From the NCBI RefSeq assembly GCF_000473045.1, contig NZ_AXAY01000025.1:1-64000 (forward strand): a DNA stretch of 64,000 nucleotides, read 5' to 3'. The notes below the pieces were generated by a model that was not told the DNA's origin, searched no databases, and saw only the letters and a list, made by a program, of their open reading frames with translations. Source of the DNA: Bradyrhizobium sp. WSM3983. GTDB lineage: Bacteria; Pseudomonadota; Alphaproteobacteria; Rhizobiales; Xanthobacteraceae. This document shows, piece after piece, positions 27,113-36,200 of this stretch. The position numbers were made by a program, and so were the translations under genes. Each line of letters begins with the position of its first letter. The first letter of the stretch is position 1.

Positions 27113-27394
27113 ATGACGATGAATGCTCCCACCCGCCGTGCCTTCCTTGGCCTCGCATCGAAGGCCGCTGCCGCCGCTGCGGTCGGCGCAATCGGCGTTC
27201 GCTTCATTGCGGCTGCGGAGGCGATGCCGGTGGCTCCTGATCTCGGGCGATCCGGGACGCCGTCGGATCTCGTCACGCAGGCGCAGTGGGGACCGCCTGG
27301 ACCCGGCTGGAGGCGGCCGTCGCCGAGGCGCCGGCGCCGCTGGGTTTGCTGGTGGCATCGCGGTCGTCGTCATTGTGGATGGCGGTGGCGCTAG
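27113..27394 (+). CDS. Small Tat-exported Arg/Trp-rich protein
   Basis: Ninety-three residues. It starts MTMNAPTRRAFLGLASKAAA, a twin-arginine export signal (RRAFLGL followed by an Ala-rich hydrophobic segment), with GAAGAGG just upstream. The mature part is short: a Pro/Gly stretch (VTQAQWGPPGPGWRR), then a very basic tail with RRRRRWVCWWHRGRRHCGWR containing two Cys and several Trp. Similar tails occur in rhizobial proteins sometimes labelled protamine-like. Tat export suggests that it folds, or binds a cofactor or metal, before export. Function unknown. Confidence 0.72.
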   Translation: MTMNAPTRRAFLGLASKAAAAAAVGAIGVRFIAAAEAMPVAPDLGRSGTPSDLVTQAQWGPPGPGWRRPSPRRRRRWVCWWHRGRRHCGWRWR

Positions 27395-27439
27395 CAACGC
27401 CTCGCGCAATTTGTGCAATCTGCGGGCGGCTAACCCGCC

Positions 27440-27724
27440 ATGAAGGCGGTGCGAGCTCCCAACCATGCGATGGAGGCGATCGTGCGCTCCACAAATCGAT
27501 GGCTCCTCGGGGCCGTTCTGACAGCTCTTCTCGTTGTGGCAACCTGGTACTGCGTGGCGGGATGGCAGGCAACGCCATCAATGCCGCTTTATCGCAACGT
27601 CATTCTGGCGGGGGCCGTCATCTTGATGCTGGTGACCGGCTGCGGCCTGATCTCGCTGATGTTCTATAGCCGCCGCAAGGGTTATGACGAGCCCGCGCGC
27701 AGCAATCGGACACGGCAGGAGTAG
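27440..27724 (+). CDS. Small two-helix membrane protein
   Basis: Up to 94 residues with two hydrophobic segments (WLLGAVLTALLVVATWYCVA and NVILAGAVILMLVTGCGLIS) and a basic-polar C-terminus (YSRRKGYDEPARSNRTRQE). The first ATG at 27440 is used, but the ATG at 27470 (MEAIVRSTNRW) is equally plausible. No family recognised. It precedes the second RND operon by 58 bases. Confidence 0.5.
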   Translation: MKAVRAPNHAMEAIVRSTNRWLLGAVLTALLVVATWYCVAGWQATPSMPLYRNVILAGAVILMLVTGCGLISLMFYSRRKGYDEPARSNRTRQE

Positions 27725-27782
27725 CGATGCGCTGGTAGCACAGACCCGGCGCGGCATCTAAGTCCGGAGCAAGGAGCGAACG

Positions 27783-29027
27783 ATGTACCTTGCTGACGTC
27801 TCGATCAGACTGCTGGCGGCAACCCTCCTGATGATTATCGCCGGCGGGACGGTCCGGGCCCAACCCGCTCCCGCCGCGCCACCTGCGGTCGGCATCGTCG
27901 AAGCGACCAGGCGGCCGATCACCGAGACCAGTGAATTCCTCGGTCGGATCGAGGCGATCAATCGGGTCAACGTCGTCGCTCGCGTCACCGCATTTCTGGA
28001 ACGGCGCCTGTTCGAGGAAGGCGCCGAGATCAGCAAAGGCGATGAGCTCTATCGGCTCGAGCGTGGTCCCTTCGAAGCGGACCTTGCATCGAAACAGGCG
28101 CAGGTGGCGCAGCTCCAGGCCACACTCGAAAATGCCAAGCTGACGACCGAACGCGCGCGGACCTTGCTCGGAGGCCCTGCCGGGCAACAGTCCACCTACG
28201 ACGCAGCCATCGCGAACCAGCGCAGCCTCGAAGCTCAGGTGCAAGCCGCGCAAGCCCAGGTCCAGGCTTCGCAGATCAATCTCGACTACACCATGATCAG
28301 TGCGCCGATCGCCGGCAAGATCGGTCGCACGGCGGTGACAGAGGGCAACGTCGTCGGTCCAACCTCGGGCGTGCTGACCACCATTGTCAGCCAGGACCCG
28401 ATGTATGTCACCTTCCCGGTGCCGGTGCGCCAAGGGCTTGAGCTGCGGGAACGATACGGACCGCAAGGCGGCCTTGAAGCCGTGGTCATCAGGCTGCGGC
28501 TGCCCGACGGCCGCATGTACGGCAAAACCGGCAAGCTGAATTTCGTCGACAACACCATCGCCCAGAACACCGATACGATCACCGTGCGCGGGGAGATCGG
28601 CAATCCGATCCTGCGAGCGCCCTCGGCGGCCGGCGTCACCGTTCACGAGCTGACGGATGGCGAGTTCGTCACGGTCGTGCTGGAAGGCGTCCAGCCGGTC
28701 GAGGTGCTGGCGATCCCACGCTCAGCCGTGCTCTCCGATCAGCAAGGCGATTATGTTCTCGCCGTCGGCGCCGATAACAAAGCCGAGCAGCGCCGCATCC
28801 AGCTCGGGCAATCTACCCCGACCATCGCAGCCGTGATCGCCGGACTTGCGGCCGGCGACAGGGTGATCGTCGAGGGCCTGCAGCGAGTTCGTCCCGGCCA
28901 GACCGTTTCGCCCGGACCGGCAAGTCCGCTGATCCTGTCGAGCATGAAAGCCGCCGCAGACGGCGGGGCTCCGCAAGCGGATCACGGTGCGTCCGGCCAG
29001 ACGCACCCGGTGGACGCCAAGCCATGA
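27783..29027 (+). CDS. RND periplasmic adaptor (AcrA/MexA type)
   Basis: Membrane fusion subunit of the pump encoded next, 414 residues, with AAGGAGCG before the ATG. A signal peptide (RLLAATLLMIIAGGTVRAQ) lacks a lipobox cysteine, so this adaptor is soluble or N-terminally anchored, unlike the lipoprotein adaptor at 15257-16366. Parts: ETSEFLGRIEAINRVNVVAR (barrel), RLFEEGAEISKGDELYRLER (lipoyl), a helical hairpin, LDYTMISAPIAGKIGRTAVT (second lipoyl half), FVDNTIAQNTDTITVRGEIG and LQRVRPGQTVSPGP. A ~40-residue polar tail follows. ATGA overlap with the pump gene. Confidence 0.92.
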   Translation: MYLADVSIRLLAATLLMIIAGGTVRAQPAPAAPPAVGIVEATRRPITETSEFLGRIEAINRVNVVARVTAFLERRLFEEGAEISKGDELYRLERGPFEADLASKQAQVAQLQATLENAKLTTERARTLLGGPAGQQSTYDAAIANQRSLEAQVQAAQAQVQASQINLDYTMISAPIAGKIGRTAVTEGNVVGPTSGVLTTIVSQDPMYVTFPVPVRQGLELRERYGPQGGLEAVVIRLRLPDGRMYGKTGKLNFVDNTIAQNTDTITVRGEIGNPILRAPSAAGVTVHELTDGEFVTVVLEGVQPVEVLAIPRSAVLSDQQGDYVLAVGADNKAEQRRIQLGQSTPTIAAVIAGLAAGDRVIVEGLQRVRPGQTVSPGPASPLILSSMKAAADGGAPQADHGASGQTHPVDAKP

Positions 29028-32000
29028 TGTCTGCGGTCTTCATCGATCGTCCGCGGCTTGCGATGGTGATCGCTTTTATCATCACCATCGCCGGCGCGCT
29101 GGCGCTGATGCAGATCCCGGTGGCACAATTTCCGGACATCGTGCCGCCGCAGGTTACCGTCTCCGGCACGTTCCCGGGCGCATCCGCGGAGGTCGTCGAG
29201 AGCAGCGTCGCCCAACCCCTGGAGGCGCAGGTCATCGGCGTCGACCGCGCGCTCTACATGAAATCGACCAGCGGCAATGACGGCAGCTATACTCTGACAG
29301 TTTCGTTCGCGCTCGGCACCAACCCCGATATCAACACTGTCAACGTAAACAACCGCGTGCAGAGCGCCCTGTCACAACTGCCCACCGAAGTGCAGCAACA
29401 GGGCGTGACGGTGCAGAAGCGATCATCGGCGATCCTGCAATTCCTCGTGCTCTACAGCGCCGACGGACAGCAGGATCCGCTTTTCATCACCAACTACGCC
29501 ATCATCAACGTGCTCGATGCAATTTCCAGCACGCCGGGGGTCGGGCAGGCTCATCTGTTCGCCAAGATGAACTACTCGATGCGGATCTGGTTCGATACGC
29601 AGCGGCTCACCAGTCTCAATCTGTCCCCATCGGATGTCATCGCCGCGATTCGCGCGCAAAGCGTCCAGGCGCCGGTCGGCCGCATCGGCGCGCGGCCGAT
29701 CAGCGATGACCAGCAGTTCCAGTTCAATGTGCAGACCCTGGGCCGGCTCGCCACCGTCGATCAATTCGCCAACATCGTGCTGCGCGCCAATCCGGATGGT
29801 TCGTCGCTGCTCGTCAAGGACGTCGCCCGGGTTGAGATGGGCGCGCAAAATCTCGACAGCGAAGCTCGGATCGACGGGCGGGCCGCGGTGCCGATAGCGA
29901 TCTATCTCGCTCCCGGCGCCAATGCCGTGACCACCGCGCAGGCGGTGGCGACGACGATGCAGCGATTGTCCAAGCGGTTTCCGACAGGGCTCAGCTACCT
30001 TGTCCAATACGATTCCACGAGCTTTGTGCGGGATACGATCACGGAGGTATTGCGGACGCTGGGCGAGGCCTTCGTCCTGGTCGTGATCGTGGTCTACTTG
30101 TTCCTCGGCAATCTCCGCGCGACCGTCATCCCGGCCGTTGCCGTTCCCGTGAGCCTGATCGGCACCTTCGCCGTGCTGCTGGTGCTCGGCTATTCGGCCA
30201 ACACCGTATCGCTGCTCGCAATGGTGCTCGCCATCGGTATCGTGGTGGACGACGCCATCGTCGTCGTGGAGAACGTCGAGCGCGTGATGGAGGAAGAGCC
30301 GGATTTGTCGCCGGCCGAGGCCAGCAAGAAGGCCATGACGCAGATCACAGGGCCGATCATCGCGATCACGCTGGTGCTGCTTTCCGTCTTCGTTCCGGTC
30401 GCATTCATTCCCGGAATTTCCGGCACGCTGTTTCGCCAGTTCGCTGTGACGATCAGCTGCGCCATGATGATCTCGGCGCTGAACGCACTGACGCTGTCGC
30501 CTGCCCTATGCGCGCTGTTCCTGCGTCACTCCGGGCCGCGGCGCGGTATCATGGCGCGCGTGCTCGGCGGCATCGACTGGGTGCGCGACCGCTACAGTGA
30601 CGGCGTCCGCAGTCTGGTGCGCGTGGCCGGACTTTCCCTCCTGCTCGTCGCCGTCTTTGCTGCCGGCATCTTCGGCATGTCGCTGATCACGCCCACGGGG
30701 TTCCTCCCCGAGGAAGACCAGGGCGCCTTCTTCACCTCGGTGCAGTTGCCCGACGGCGCGTCGGTGGCCCGCACCAGTGAGGTCGCCGAACAGATCGAGG
30801 GCATCCTGAAGCAGATGCCGGCCGTCGATCACGTTCTGGCCATCGTCGGCTTTTCCCTGCTCGACGGCGTATCCGAACCGAACAGTGCGCTGGTTGTCAC
30901 TCGGCTGAAGCCGTTTGCCGACCGCAAGGCGGCAGCAGATTCGGCGCAGGCGTTGATCCGGCAAACCTTTGCAGCCGGCGCGCAGATCAGGCAGGCCAAC
31001 GTGCTGCCGTTCAACCTGCCGCCGATCATCGGGCTCTCCACCAGCGGCGGCTTCGAATACCAGCTCCAGGCATTGGAAGGACAGAGCCCGGCCGCGATCT
31101 CCAGCGTCACGAGCGCGCTGATCGGCGCCGCCAATGCCGACCCGCGGCTGACGCGTGTCTTCTCCACCTTCACCGCGACCAATCCGTCCATCTATCTCGA
31201 CATCGACCGCCGCAAGGCACAAGCGCTCGGCGTCACCATCAGCGACATCTTCACCGCCCTGCAGGCAACGCTCGGCGGCATCTACGTCAACAACTTCAAT
31301 CGGTTTGGCCGCACCTGGCAGGTCAACATTCAGGGCGAGGCGTTCGATCGCGCCGATATTTCGGACATCTGGCGCATCTATCTGCGCAACAACACTGGCC
31401 AGATGGTGCCGATACGATCGCTTGCCGGCATCAAGATCGTCACCGGGCCTCAGGTGATCACCCGCTACAACAATTATCGTTCAGTGACGGTGAACGGCAG
31501 CCCGGCGCCGGGCGTCTCGTCAGGCACCGCGATCGCCGCGATGACCGATGTCTCCAACGCCGTGCTGCCCGCGGGCTACAGCTTCGCGTGGACCGGCACC
31601 GCCTATCAGGAGCAACAGGCGGCCGGCCAGACCGGCACGGTGCTCATGCTTGCGGTCCTGTTCGCCTATCTCTTCCTGGTCGCCCTCTACGAAAGCACCG
31701 TGATTCCGATCCCAGTGCTGCTGTCGGCGGTCGTTGGTGTCCTCGGCTCCTTTGTCGGCATCAAGCTCGCCGGCCTCAATCTCGACCTCTATGGCCAGAT
31801 CGGACTCGTGGTCCTGATCGCGCTCGCCGCCAAGAACGGCATCCTGATCGTGGAGTTCGCGAAGGAGCGGCGCGAGGCGGGTACGGCGCTTGATGAAGCT
31901 GCAATCGAGGGCGCCCAGATGCGGTTTCGCGCGGTCATGATGACCTCGGTTGCCTTCATTCTCGGACTGCTGCCGCTCGTGATCGCAACCGGCGCCGCCG

Positions 32001-32176
32001 AACTGAGCCGCAGAGCGGTCGGGACCGCCGTGTTTGCGGGCATGCTCGCCGCAAGCTCGATCGGGATCTTCATGGTGCCGATGCTCTACGTCACGTTCCA
32101 GCGCCTGCGCGAGCGTGTGAAGGCGACTCCCAAATCAACCAGTCGGTCGAGGCCGCCTGTCGATGAATCGGTCTAG
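29024..32176 (+). CDS. RND efflux pump, hydrophobe/amphiphile exporter (AcrB/MexB type)
   Basis: Proton-driven drug pump of 1050 residues, full length for the HAE1 family. It starts MMSAVFIDRPRLAMVIAFII. HAE1 markers are present: GTFPGASAEVVESSVAQPLE, TMKSTSGNDGSYTLTVSFAL-like porter strand, VQKRSSAILQFLVLYSAD, the TM4 proton-relay aspartates in LAIGIVVDDAIVVVENVERV, and the TM10 lysine in IGLVVLIALAAKNGILIVEF. This pump belongs to a different branch from the one at 12198-15260. No TolC gene follows; instead a relic of an hlyD/rbbA locus starts four bases after the stop. Confidence 0.95.
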   Translation: MMSAVFIDRPRLAMVIAFIITIAGALALMQIPVAQFPDIVPPQVTVSGTFPGASAEVVESSVAQPLEAQVIGVDRALYMKSTSGNDGSYTLTVSFALGTNPDINTVNVNNRVQSALSQLPTEVQQQGVTVQKRSSAILQFLVLYSADGQQDPLFITNYAIINVLDAISSTPGVGQAHLFAKMNYSMRIWFDTQRLTSLNLSPSDVIAAIRAQSVQAPVGRIGARPISDDQQFQFNVQTLGRLATVDQFANIVLRANPDGSSLLVKDVARVEMGAQNLDSEARIDGRAAVPIAIYLAPGANAVTTAQAVATTMQRLSKRFPTGLSYLVQYDSTSFVRDTITEVLRTLGEAFVLVVIVVYLFLGNLRATVIPAVAVPVSLIGTFAVLLVLGYSANTVSLLAMVLAIGIVVDDAIVVVENVERVMEEEPDLSPAEASKKAMTQITGPIIAITLVLLSVFVPVAFIPGISGTLFRQFAVTISCAMMISALNALTLSPALCALFLRHSGPRRGIMARVLGGIDWVRDRYSDGVRSLVRVAGLSLLLVAVFAAGIFGMSLITPTGFLPEEDQGAFFTSVQLPDGASVARTSEVAEQIEGILKQMPAVDHVLAIVGFSLLDGVSEPNSALVVTRLKPFADRKAAADSAQALIRQTFAAGAQIRQANVLPFNLPPIIGLSTSGGFEYQLQALEGQSPAAISSVTSALIGAANADPRLTRVFSTFTATNPSIYLDIDRRKAQALGVTISDIFTALQATLGGIYVNNFNRFGRTWQVNIQGEAFDRADISDIWRIYLRNNTGQMVPIRSLAGIKIVTGPQVITRYNNYRSVTVNGSPAPGVSSGTAIAAMTDVSNAVLPAGYSFAWTGTAYQEQQAAGQTGTVLMLAVLFAYLFLVALYESTVIPIPVLLSAVVGVLGSFVGIKLAGLNLDLYGQIGLVVLIALAAKNGILIVEFAKERREAGTALDEAAIEGAQMRFRAVMMTSVAFILGLLPLVIATGAAELSRRAVGTAVFAGMLAASSIGIFMVPMLYVTFQRLRERVKATPKSTSRSRPPVDESV

Positions 32177-32179
32177 ACC

Positions 32180-32792
32180 ATGACAAGCAATCGAAAACGC
32201 TGGCTGATCGCCCTTGTTGTCGGATCCTCGGCGCGGGCGGCTACTTTGCCTGGCAGAAGCTTGGAGGCAACAGCCTTCCGCCCGGATTCGCCAGCGGCAA
32301 CGGCCGAAGGATACCGGTCTTGCGCCGTTCGCGGCCCGGCCCGCGGGCAAGCTGTCCGGCGGCATGAAGCAGAAGCTCGGCCTTTGCTGCGCACTCATTC
32401 ATGATCCAGACCTGCTGATCCCGGACGAACCGACCACCGGCGTCGATCCGCTCTCGCGCCGGCAATTCTGGGAGCTGATCGAGGATATCCGCAAGGGTCG
32501 TCCCGGCATGAGCGTCATCGTCGCCACGGCCTATATGGAGGAGGCGGCGCGCTTCGACTGGCTTGTAGCTATGGATGACGGGCGGGTGCTTGCCACCGGC
32601 ACGCCGGCCGAACTGCTGTTGCAGACCGGCGCCGACAATCTCGATGCTGCCTTCATCGCCCTGCTCCCCGAGGAGCAGCGACGGGACCACAAGGAGGTGA
32701 TGATCCCGCCGCGCGCGAGCGGGCACGACGGAGACATCGCCATCGAGGCCGAGCAGCTTACGGTGACCCTCGAAGTGTTGGAGGAGCAATAA
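32180..32792 (+). pseudogene. Fused relic of an HlyD-type adaptor and an RbbA-type ABC ATPase
   Basis: The ATG at 32180 starts MTSNRKRWLIALVVG. A frameshift then restores GAGGYFAWQKLGGNSLPPGF with ASGNGR, the N-terminus of YhiI-like HlyD adaptors. Right after this the sequence jumps into the first ATPase domain of an RbbA/YhiH protein: TGLAPFAARPAGKLSGGMKQ, LLIPDEPTTGVDPLSRRQFW and VATAYMEEAARFDWLVAMDD, running to IPPRASGHDG and IAIEAEQLTV, and then ends. The Walker A half, the second ATPase domain and the membrane part are absent. In intact loci hlyD and rbbA are adjacent, so one large deletion explains the junction. Part of the signature is in a ~190-codon open frame (32214-32792). Confidence 0.75.
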
Positions 32793-32846
32793 CCCAAATA
32801 TTCTCATCGCTGGCCTGGACGCTGCTGAAGATGTCGATCATGGCCG

Positions 32847-35800
32847 TCATTGCGCTAGATCGGCGAGCAAGGCTTTGGCCTGCTTCAGGTCCCGCGTGTC
32901 AAAACCTTCAGTGAACCAGCCATAAACGGGCGAGAGGAGATCGCGAGCCTCACTGCGCTTGCCCTGGTTGCACCAGAGCCGCGCTAGGTCGAGGGCCGCG
33001 CGCAACTCCCAGAACCTGGCGCTCTGTCGCTGTGCCACGCCGAGCGCGCGGCGATAGCTGTTCTCTGCCGCGGCGTGCTCATTCATCGACAGCAATAGCG
33101 TCCCACGCAGCCGGTGCATTTCGGCCTCGACCCAGCGCTCATGGGTCGCGTCAACCAGGTTGGCGACCTCGGCGAGTTGATCGAGACCTTGCTGCGGTTG
33201 ACCCGCCATCCCATAGGCCTCCGCGAGCACGGTCAGAAAAAATGGAATCATCAATTTGCGGTCCCCCGCTCGACACACTCTCAGCCCTTCAAGGAGCAGC
33301 GGGATGCCCTCTGCCGCTTGCCCCAGGCTGGCCAGACACCACCCGCGCATGATGTTCCCGATCGCCAGCGAGTCGCGGAAGCCATGCTCATCCGAGACCA
33401 CCACGACCTCTTGCGCAGACGCAAGGATCGTCTGGGCCGATTGAGCCCCCTTGGTGGCCCAATCGCCGTACCAGGCCTGACGTAGTGCGAAAGCCCGCAT
33501 GAAGGGCGAGAGCCGTTGCGACTCGGCCAGAGCCTCGTCCCGCCGCGAACACGCCTGGTCCAGATGGCCGAGGCACACCAACGTCCGAGAAAAATGCACC
33601 ATGGCCCCAACGTGTGGATCCTCCGCCGTCGGCGCGAAGGCTCGATACGCCGGGTCCCACAAGGAGAAAACACTCTCATGGTAAGCGCGGACGTCAGAGA
33701 ACTTGCCAAGGTAGAAGCAGATATTCCCGCTGATCTGCGCGCCGAAACATTCCCACATCGCGTCGTTGCCGGCCTTACGCATGCGACGCAGCTCCTCGGC
33801 ATGATGTTCCGCCTGCTCCAGCTCGCCACGTACGATGCGAAACAAATACTGGCCATAGAGGACAAGTCCAAATTGCTCTGGCCGGCTTAGTTGCTCGCAG
33901 AGTTGACGCGCGCGAGCGTAGGCCTCGCCAGTCTCAACCTCGGCCAGTCCCATCGTCGTCTCCAGCGCGTGTCCGAGTGCGATCTGCAGATCAAGCTCCT
34001 GCTCCCGGCGCACGGCGCCGTCGGACAGACCAGCGAGGATGTCGAGGCCCTTCCGAAGCTGTGCCACCGCTTCGGCCATGGTGCCCCGCGCGATGGCCTG
34101 TTGGCCGGCCTTGAGGCAGTAACCCACGGCCTTCTCGACGAACCCCGCTTCCGCGCAATGCTGCGCCAATCGCTCGGGCTGCATCGCCACGATCTCCGGA
34201 AATTGGCGTTCGAGGGTAGCGGCAATGCGGCCATGCAGTTGCCGCCGCCGGGCGCGCAGCAAGGTGCCATAGGCGGCGTCCTGAACCAACGCGTGTTTGA
34301 AGGTGTATTGTGCATCGGGGGGAGTCCCGCGCCGGAAAATCAATTCGGCGTGCACGAGTTGCGCCAGGGCATCATCCAGTTGCGGCTGAGGCATAGGCGT
34401 AACGGCTCTGATCAGCGCGTGCGAGAACTGACGTCCGAGCGCCGCCCCGATCTGCGCCACTTCCCGGACGGGCGCCAGGCGATCGAGCCGCGCCAGCAGC
34501 GAGGCGTTTAGCGATGTCGGGATGGCTAGCTCCGGCAATGGACCTGCCACTGCGTATCTATCGCCAACGTCGGTGAGCACACCGCTCTCGACCACGGCCT
34601 TGGTCAGCTCCTCGATGAATAACGGGATCCCGTCGGTTCGGGCAAGGATCTGTTGCAGCACCTCGTTGGGCAGTGCCTTGCCGCCTGTGACCTGCGCGAT
34701 CAACGATGATCCTTCGTCTCGGCCGATGCGCCCGAGCTCAATGTGGGTCACATGCGCATAGCCGGGCCAGGGTGGTCTGAACTCCGGCCGTGCTGTGATG
34801 AGCAATAGCACCGGCAGGCTCTGCACTCGCTCGATCGTCAGTGTCAGCAACTCGAGCGTAGTTGGATCGATCCAGTGTACGTCCTCGTACACGACCAACA
34901 CGGGGTGCCGCGCCGCCAGGCGCTCCATGTGCGCCAGAAGCGCCGTCAAGGTCTTCTCCTTACGCTTCTGTGGACTCAACTCGGGAGGAGAGTTACGCGC
35001 GGCATTCGGAAGAGACAGCAATGCGGCGATCAAGCCGATGTCCTCGCGTGGTGCATTGGACCGGGCCAGCAAGGCCTCTAGTTTCATGAGTTTTTCCGCG
35101 GCCGTGTCGTCGCGCGTCATGCCAGTCGCCCTTTCGAACTGGCCGATCCAGGGATGCAGCGGCGTTGACTGGTGATGCGGAGAGCAGAACTGCCGCAGCC
35201 GGGCGTGCGGATCAAGTTGCAGTTGCCCCTGGAGAGCAGCGGTAATGCGAGATTTGCCGATGCCCGGCTCGCCGATGACGACCACCACACGTCCTTGGCC
35301 GGATTTCGCCTGCTGCCAGCGTCTGAGCAGCAATTCGAACTCCTCTGCCCGGCCAACGAGCGGTGTGGTCCGGCCAGAATGCAGCGCCTCGAAACGGCTC
35401 TCTATGGAGCTCCTTCGCAGCGCCACCCAGGCCCGCACCGGTCCGGCGAGGCCCTTGAGGTCCCTGGCCCCCAGGTCCTGCAGTTCGAAGAGATTGCCGA
35501 GCAGCTTTCGAGTGCCCTCGGCGATCACCACGCTGTCCGGCAGGGCAATCGCTTGCAGCCGTGCGGCAAGGTTCGGCGTCTCGCCGACGATGCCACGCTC
35601 CTGGGCTTCGCCGGACCCGATCAGGTCCCCGACTACGACCAATCCGGTTGCAATGCCGACGCGAGTTTGCAGCGAAGCCCGGGTCTTGAGGCCAGCAACT
35701 GCCGCGATCAGCTCCAGTCCCACCCGCACGGCCCGCTCAGCATCGTCCTCGTGAGCCTCGGGATAGCCGAAGTACACGAGCACCCCATCGCCCATATATT

Positions 35801-36200
35801 TTGCTACGAACCCGCCGAAGTGACGCACCGTCTCGGCGACGCACTTCTGATACGCCGAAATGATCTCTCGCAGATCCTCCGGGTCCATTCGGGCAGAGAG
35901 CGCGGTCGAACCGACGAGATCGGTGAACATCACGGTCACCTGGCGTCGCTCGCCGTCCAGCTCTTGATGCTCTTGCGCCGGCTCCGGCGCGACCGCGGGC
36001 GGCTGCGTCGTAGCGCTGGTACCAACAAGCTCGTTGATCGCGCGCAGCATCTTCCGGCGATGGCCCAGCAAAACCCCGATGTCCTTGAGGTCCTGCTCCG
36101 TCAGATCCGGCAGAACGGAGATATCGATGCCGCTTTCACGAAAGCGACCCGCATATTCGGACAATCCCAGCGAGGCCAACCACTCGGTAATCGTTGCCAC
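32847..36200 (-). CDS. Class III adenylate/guanylate cyclase with SAM, AAA ATPase and TPR domains
   Basis: Large soluble signalling protein of 1117 residues. Domains in order: SAM (residues ~1-60, MATITEWLASLGLSEYAGRF with QDLKDIGVLLGHRRKMLRAI); class III cyclase catalytic domain (~85-260) with metal aspartates in VTVMFTDLVGSTALSARMDP and KYMGDGVLVYFGYPEAHEDD; a STAND-like AAA ATPase (~285-560) with Walker A VVVIGEPGIGKSRIT and Walker B-like VLVVYEDVHWIDPTTLE; then TPR-like helical repeats to the end (HCAEAGFVEKAVGYCLKAGQ). This architecture is repeated many times in Bradyrhizobium genomes. Probably makes cAMP in response to an unknown cue. Alone on its strand, 228 bases left of the att copy. 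Confidence 0.9.
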   Translation of the reverse strand: MATITEWLASLGLSEYAGRFRESGIDISVLPDLTEQDLKDIGVLLGHRRKMLRAINELVGTSATTQPPAVAPEPAQEHQELDGERRQVTVMFTDLVGSTALSARMDPEDLREIISAYQKCVAETVRHFGGFVAKYMGDGVLVYFGYPEAHEDDAERAVRVGLELIAAVAGLKTRASLQTRVGIATGLVVVGDLIGSGEAQERGIVGETPNLAARLQAIALPDSVVIAEGTRKLLGNLFELQDLGARDLKGLAGPVRAWVALRRSSIESRFEALHSGRTTPLVGRAEEFELLLRRWQQAKSGQGRVVVVIGEPGIGKSRITAALQGQLQLDPHARLRQFCSPHHQSTPLHPWIGQFERATGMTRDDTAAEKLMKLEALLARSNAPREDIGLIAALLSLPNAARNSPPELSPQKRKEKTLTALLAHMERLAARHPVLVVYEDVHWIDPTTLELLTLTIERVQSLPVLLLITARPEFRPPWPGYAHVTHIELGRIGRDEGSSLIAQVTGGKALPNEVLQQILARTDGIPLFIEELTKAVVESGVLTDVGDRYAVAGPLPELAIPTSLNASLLARLDRLAPVREVAQIGAALGRQFSHALIRAVTPMPQPQLDDALAQLVHAELIFRRGTPPDAQYTFKHALVQDAAYGTLLRARRRQLHGRIAATLERQFPEIVAMQPERLAQHCAEAGFVEKAVGYCLKAGQQAIARGTMAEAVAQLRKGLDILAGLSDGAVRREQELDLQIALGHALETTMGLAEVETGEAYARARQLCEQLSRPEQFGLVLYGQYLFRIVRGELEQAEHHAEELRRMRKAGNDAMWECFGAQISGNICFYLGKFSDVRAYHESVFSLWDPAYRAFAPTAEDPHVGAMVHFSRTLVCLGHLDQACSRRDEALAESQRLSPFMRAFALRQAWYGDWATKGAQSAQTILASAQEVVVVSDEHGFRDSLAIGNIMRGWCLASLGQAAEGIPLLLEGLRVCRAGDRKLMIPFFLTVLAEAYGMAGQPQQGLDQLAEVANLVDATHERWVEAEMHRLRGTLLLSMNEHAAAENSYRRALGVAQRQSARFWELRAALDLARLWCNQGKRSEARDLLSPVYGWFTEGFDTRDLKQAKALLADLAQ

